Shown piece by piece: positions 7,444-10,413 of a DNA stretch of 10,413 nt. The position numbers and the translations under genes were made by a program. The notes beneath the pieces are model-generated. The model did no database searches, was not told the origin of the DNA, and was given only the letters and a program-made list of their open reading frames with translations. Numbering within the stretch: position 1 is the first letter of the stretch; every line of letters starts with the position of its first letter. The stretch comes from Candidatus Rokuibacteriota bacterium (GTDB lineage Bacteria; Methylomirabilota; Methylomirabilia; Rokubacteriales; CSP1-6). The DNA is taken from NCBI GenBank assembly GCA_003221595.1, contig QHSM01000272.1, forward strand, positions 1 through 10,413, in the 5' to 3' direction.

Positions 7444-7449
7444 AAGGAG
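7444..7449 (+). promoter_or_regulatory. Strong ribosome binding site of the dehydrogenase gene
   Basis: AAGGAG lies 10 bases before the ATG at 7460. It is the best Shine-Dalgarno match in the window and contrasts with the weak or absent sites at several neighbouring genes. Confidence 0.65.
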
Positions 7450-7459
7450 ATCCGCATCG

Positions 7460-8446
7460 ATGGCCACTGATCCGCGGCCGCTGATCGTGCTCGCCGGACC
7501 GATCCACCCCGACGGCAAGGCCCTTCTCGACAAGGAGGCGCGCGTCGTCGTCTGCGAGGACGAGACCGAGGCCGGCCTGGTCAAGGTGGCCGCCGAGGCG
7601 CAGGGGATCCTGTTCCGCATCCGGCCCCGCTGCACCGAGAGCCTGATGGCCGCGTGCAAGCGCCTGAAGGTGGTCGGCCGCCACGGCGTCGGGCTCGACA
7701 CCGTCGATATACCGGCCGCGACCCGGCTCGGTGTCGCGGTCGTGCACGCCCCCGGCTCCAACTCCCAGGCCGTCGCGGAGCACGCGCTGATGCTGATGCT
7801 CGTCTCCGTGAAGCGCACGCTCGCGATGGACAAGGCGATGCGGAAGGACGGCTGGAGCACGAGCCGCGCCGGCAACACGGAGCTCGGCGGCAAGACCCTC
7901 GGCATCGTCGGGGTGGGCAACGTCGGCCGACGCGTCGCCAAGTTCGCCGGTGCGCTCGGCATGCGCGTCCTCGGCTACGACAAGTACGTGCCCGACGACG
8001 AGTTACGCCGGCGCGGCGCCGAGCCCGTGAAGAGCCTCGAGGCGCTGCTTGTCCAGGTGGACGTGCTCACCTGCCACACGCCGCTCACGCCCGAGACGCG
8101 GCACATGATCAACGAGAAGAGCCTCGCGCTCCTGAAGCCGGGCGCCATCTTCATCAACACGTCGCGCGGTCCGGTGCAGGACGAGCGGGCGCTTTTCGAG
8201 GCCTTGACCCGGGGCAAGCTCGCCGCCGCCGGGCTCGACGTCTGGGAGGACGAGCCCACATCCGCCGACAACCCGGTTCTCAACCTCGAGAACGTCGTGT
8301 GCTCCGCGCACATGGCGGGCGTCACCGGTGAGGCGACCCGCCAGGCGGCCATGCAGGTCTCGGGCGAGATGCTCCGGGTCGTGCGCGGCGAGCGGCCCGA
8401 CGTGCTGGTGAATCCGGACGTGTGGCCCCGCCTCGGCCAGAGGTAG
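7460..8446 (+). CDS. NAD-dependent D-2-hydroxyacid dehydrogenase, phosphoglycerate-dehydrogenase-like
   Basis: A 328-residue member of the D-isomer-specific 2-hydroxyacid dehydrogenase family, which interconverts D-2-hydroxyacids and 2-oxoacids. The N-terminal catalytic region contains RHGVGLDTVDIPAA. The dinucleotide motif GVGNVG (151-156) and Asp174 after the second strand indicate NAD. The catalytic triad is present: Arg236 in NTSRGPV, Glu265 in WEDEP, and His284 in SAHMAGVT. It ends after the second half of the catalytic domain and lacks the regulatory ACT domain of E. coli-type SerA, so it is the short form. Candidate roles include 3-phosphoglycerate oxidation for serine synthesis or reduction of glyoxylate or hydroxypyruvate; the sequence does not settle which. 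The ATG has an AAGGAG site and a TAGAAT hexamer upstream. Its TAG stop lies 9 bases before the YcsI-type gene, so the two may be co-transcribed. Confidence 0.92.
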   Translation: MATDPRPLIVLAGPIHPDGKALLDKEARVVVCEDETEAGLVKVAAEAQGILFRIRPRCTESLMAACKRLKVVGRHGVGLDTVDIPAATRLGVAVVHAPGSNSQAVAEHALMLMLVSVKRTLAMDKAMRKDGWSTSRAGNTELGGKTLGIVGVGNVGRRVAKFAGALGMRVLGYDKYVPDDELRRRGAEPVKSLEALLVQVDVLTCHTPLTPETRHMINEKSLALLKPGAIFINTSRGPVQDERALFEALTRGKLAAAGLDVWEDEPTSADNPVLNLENVVCSAHMAGVTGEATRQAAMQVSGEMLRVVRGERPDVLVNPDVWPRLGQR

Positions 8447-8449
8447 AAT
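8444..8449 (+). promoter_or_regulatory. Putative -10 element (TAGAAT) of the ycsI-pxpB-pxpC genes
   Basis: TAGAAT starts with the TAG stop codon of the dehydrogenase gene and ends 6 bases before the ATG at 8456. Initiation at the normal distance would fall on the ATG itself, giving a leaderless mRNA, which fits the absence of a good ribosome site there. Confidence 0.45.
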
Positions 8450-8455
8450 TCGAGT

Positions 8456-9244
8456 ATGCCGATCGACACGCGCCATCCGCGGGAGATACGGCAGGACATC
8501 AGAAACGGCAAGATCAGGGGAATCACCGCGGGTCTCGGCCAGAACTACGTCCAGGCCAACCTGGCGGTCCTGCCGAGGGACCAGGCCTACGATTTCCTCC
8601 TGTTCTGCCAGCGCAACCCGCGACCGTGCCCGCTCATCGAGGTGACGGACGTGGGCTCGCCCGAGCCGGTGGGCGTCGCGCGGGGCGCCGATCTCCGCAC
8701 CGACATTCCCCGCTACCGGATCTACAAGGACGGCGTCCTCGCCGACGAGGTGTCCGACGCGACGCCGTACTGGCGGGACGACCTGGTCGCATTCCTGCTC
8801 GGCTGCTCGTTCACGTTCGAGTGGGTGCTGCTCGACGCGGGCATCCGGCTCTGGCACGTGGAGCACGGCAAGAACGCCGCGATGTGGCGCACGTCGACCC
8901 AGTGCCGGCCGGCCGGCGTCTTCCACGGGCCCATGGTCGTCTCGATGCGACCCATCGCCACCGCCCAGCTCGCGAAGGCGGTGACCGCGAGCGCTCGCTT
9001 TCCGGGCGCCCACGGGGCACCCGTGCATGTCGGCGATCCGGCGGCGATCGGCATCGCCGACATCACGCGTCCCGACTGGGGCGACGCGCAGGAGTTCGAT
9101 CGGGGCGACGTGCCCGTCTTCTGGGCGTGCGGGGTCACGCCCCAGGCGGTCGCGCTCGCGTCGAAGCCGCCGTTCATGATCACGCACAGCCCGGGGCACA
9201 TGTTCATCACGGACCTTCCGAACTCCGCGCTGTCGGCGATCTAG
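8456..9244 (+). CDS. ycsI: Putative hydro-lyase of the YcsI / D-glutamate cyclase family (PF07286, DUF1445)
   Basis: A 262-residue protein that I recognise as the DUF1445/PF07286 family, called putative hydro-lyase in bacteria. In mammals the related domain belongs to D-glutamate cyclase, which converts D-glutamate to 5-oxo-D-proline. Family segments are visible: GLGQNYVQANLAVLP near residues 26-40, GCSFTFEW at 116-123, CRPAGVFHGPMVVSMRP at 150-166, WACGVTPQ, and the near-terminal MITHSPGHMFITDL from 241 with His244 and His248. Bacterial members often sit next to 5-oxoprolinase subunit genes, as with ycsI beside kipI-kipA in Bacillus subtilis, and pxpB follows here after 4 bases. A link to making or clearing 5-oxoproline is therefore likely, but the activity of the bacterial protein is not proven by sequence. 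The ATG at 8456 lacks a clear ribosome site and follows a TAGAAT hexamer. Confidence 0.9.
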   Translation: MPIDTRHPREIRQDIRNGKIRGITAGLGQNYVQANLAVLPRDQAYDFLLFCQRNPRPCPLIEVTDVGSPEPVGVARGADLRTDIPRYRIYKDGVLADEVSDATPYWRDDLVAFLLGCSFTFEWVLLDAGIRLWHVEHGKNAAMWRTSTQCRPAGVFHGPMVVSMRPIATAQLAKAVTASARFPGAHGAPVHVGDPAAIGIADITRPDWGDAQEFDRGDVPVFWACGVTPQAVALASKPPFMITHSPGHMFITDLPNSALSAI

Positions 9245-9248
9245 CGCG

Positions 9249-9959
9249 TTGCGGTTTCGGCCGGCGGGCGATCTCGCCGTTTGCGTGGAGCTCGGCGAGG
9301 AGATCAGCGTGGAGGTCAACACCCGTGTCCGGGCGCTCGAGTTCTTGATCCAGCAGAAGGCGCTGACCGGCGTCGTCGAGACGGTGCCAACGTACTCGTC
9401 GCTCCTCGTCTACTACGATCCGCGCGAGATCGGCTACGAGGCGCTGTGCGCGTCGATCGCCGAGCTGGCGCCGCAGGCGACCACCGGGGTGCTGCCGCCG
9501 GCCCGGTCCGTCGAGCTGCCCTGCTGCTACGACGATCCCGAGCTCGGCTTCGACCTCACCGCCGCGGCCGAGCGGCTCGCCCTCTCCGCCGACGATCTAG
9601 TCCGGCTCCATGCCGGCGCCGAGTATCTGGTCTACTTCATCGGCTTCACCCCCGGGCTCCCGTACATGACCGGCATGCCGGAGCGCATCAACATCCCGCG
9701 CCTGGACACGCCGCGCACCAAGACGCCGCCGGGCAGCGTCGGCATCGGCGGCATCCAGTGCTGCATCTACTCGGTCGAGAGCCCGGGCGGATTCTGGATC
9801 CTCGGGCGCACGCCGCTCGCGCTCTACGCCCCCGACGCGGCGGAGCCGACGCTTCTGCGCGCGGGCGACCGGGTGCGCTTTCGGCCAATCGACCGCACCG
9901 AGTTCGACGCGATCAGCCGGGCGGTCGCCGCGCGGACCTACCGGCCGGTGATCTCGTGA
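9249..9959 (+). CDS. pxpB: 5-oxoprolinase subunit PxpB (KipI / allophanate hydrolase subunit 1 family)
   Basis: One subunit of the ATP-dependent 5-oxoprolinase PxpABC, which opens 5-oxo-L-proline to L-glutamate. The B. subtilis homologue KipI was first described as an inhibitor of the sporulation kinase KinA. The 236-residue protein starts RFRPAGDLAVCVELG, which aligns with the family N terminus, and carries His121, GFTPGLPYM at 132-140, PRLDTPR at 150-156, PPGSVGIGG at 160-168 and SPGGFWILGRTP at 178-189. The start is TTG at 9249, chosen because it matches the family start. No Shine-Dalgarno site precedes it, and it lies 4 bases after the ycsI stop, so it probably depends on translation from upstream. 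Its TGA overlaps the GTG of pxpC by 4 bases. Two adjacent Cys (171-172) are present, with no known role. Confidence 0.92.
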   Translation: MRFRPAGDLAVCVELGEEISVEVNTRVRALEFLIQQKALTGVVETVPTYSSLLVYYDPREIGYEALCASIAELAPQATTGVLPPARSVELPCCYDDPELGFDLTAAAERLALSADDLVRLHAGAEYLVYFIGFTPGLPYMTGMPERINIPRLDTPRTKTPPGSVGIGGIQCCIYSVESPGGFWILGRTPLALYAPDAAEPTLLRAGDRVRFRPIDRTEFDAISRAVAARTYRPVIS

Positions 9960-10413
9960 TCAAGGTCCTCGACGCCGGCCCTCAGACCACGGTCCAGGAT
10001 CTCGGGCGCACCGGCCAGATGCGATACGGCATCCCGCCGTCGGGCCCCGTCGATCGCTTCGCGTTCGTGGTCGCCAACCGGCTCGTCGGCAACCCCGACG
10101 GCGCCGCCGCGCTCGAGTGCACGCTGATGGGTCCCCGGTTCGAGGTCGACGACCCCGGCGCCATCGCGGTGACCGGCGCCGACATGCCGGTGGCGGTGAA
10201 CGGCGCGGAAGCGCCCCGGTGGGCCACGATCGCGCTGAGCGCGGGCGACGTCGTGAAGCTTGGACCGGCGCGCGCCGGCGTGCGCTCCTACGTCGCGCTC
10301 TCGGGCGGGCTCGACGTACCGCTCGTGCTCGGATCGCGGTCCACGTACGTCCGCGGCCGCATGGGCGGGCTCGAGGGCCGCGCGCTTCGGAAGGGCGACG
10401 CGCTGCGGACGCT
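9956..10413 (+). CDS. pxpC: 5-oxoprolinase subunit PxpC (KipA / allophanate hydrolase subunit 2 family), 3' end cut by window
   Basis: This is the N-terminal half, about 152 codons, of the partner subunit of PxpB; the full family length is roughly 300-330 residues. The reading frame stays open to the last base, so the gene continues beyond the window. It begins IKVLDAGPQTTVQDLGRTGQ and has the family landmarks YGIPPSGPVDRFAFVVANRLVGN, AALECTLMGPRF, VTGADMPV and SYVALSGGLDVPLVLGSRST. The start is GTG at 9956 in a GTGA overlap with the pxpB stop, which shows tight coupling and fits two subunits made in equal amounts. Together PxpB, PxpC and PxpA form 5-oxoprolinase. pxpA (LamB/YcsF family) is not in the window and could lie just downstream. 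An allophanate or urea-amidolyase-type role is the family alternative, but the ycsI neighbour favours 5-oxoproline. Confidence 0.93.
   Translation, partial: MIKVLDAGPQTTVQDLGRTGQMRYGIPPSGPVDRFAFVVANRLVGNPDGAAALECTLMGPRFEVDDPGAIAVTGADMPVAVNGAEAPRWATIALSAGDVVKLGPARAGVRSYVALSGGLDVPLVLGSRSTYVRGRMGGLEGRALRKGDALRT

Noticed and set aside
7438..7485. A 15-codon open frame in the dehydrogenase leader overlapping its start out of frame
   Set aside because: It starts with ATG but has no ribosome site and no leader-peptide feature such as runs of one amino acid. I treat it as chance.
7142..9322. Minus-strand frames opposite the dehydrogenase and YcsI genes (7142-7783, 7330-7962, 7975-8526, 8003-9322, 8722-9210)
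   Set aside because: They are shadows of plus-strand genes whose catalytic motifs are intact. None shows a coherent fold or a family motif.

Overview
The window is a GC-rich, tightly packed stretch of bacterial chromosome with ten complete genes and one gene cut by the right edge. A BamD-type outer-membrane lipoprotein and a HlyD/EmrA-type periplasmic adaptor point to a diderm (Gram-negative-type) bacterium. The high GC, the gene mix (Dpp/Opp ATPases, threonine aldolase, 2-hydroxyacid dehydrogenase, 5-oxoprolinase subunits) and the TAGAAT-type hexamers just ahead of genes suggest a Rokubacteria/Methylomirabilota-like or deltaproteobacterial-type lineage. That placement is inference from general resemblance only.

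Left block (22-3849, all minus strand, transcribed right to left): a bamD-like lipoprotein gene, then a low-specificity threonine aldolase (GTG start), then dppD and dppF, the two ATPase subunits of a peptide-type ABC importer. Gaps of 5, 14 and 8 bases make this look like one operon. No permease or substrate-binding protein is in the window. DppD has His in place of the third Cys of its C-terminal four-Cys motif, while DppF keeps all four.

Middle block: a 79-base divergent region separates bamD from an orphan EmrA-like adaptor (3929-5182, plus). The adaptor converges on a minus-strand pair, an NAD-dependent epimerase and a GNAT acetyltransferase, which overlap by ATGA. Two perfect hairpins lie at the convergence. 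The epimerase is divergent from a class I methyltransferase (plus, from 6635). Between them are two overlapping, oppositely oriented -10-like hexamers.

Right block (7460 to the end, all plus strand): a 2-hydroxyacid dehydrogenase, a YcsI-type putative hydro-lyase/D-glutamate cyclase (PF07286), pxpB and the start of pxpC. The order ycsI-pxpB-pxpC matches the Bacillus subtilis kip region (ycsI-kipI-kipA). It suggests a module that handles 5-oxoproline and/or D-glutamate and feeds glutamate back into metabolism; pxpA is not in the window. Most of these genes have spacings of 10 bases or fewer.

I see no tRNA, rRNA, CRISPR array, insertion sequence, phage gene or attachment site, and no clearly new system. 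The more interesting points are the short-leader or leaderless promoter arrangement, the symmetric overlapping divergent promoter, the Cys-to-His change in DppD, and the mixed gene content of the left operon.
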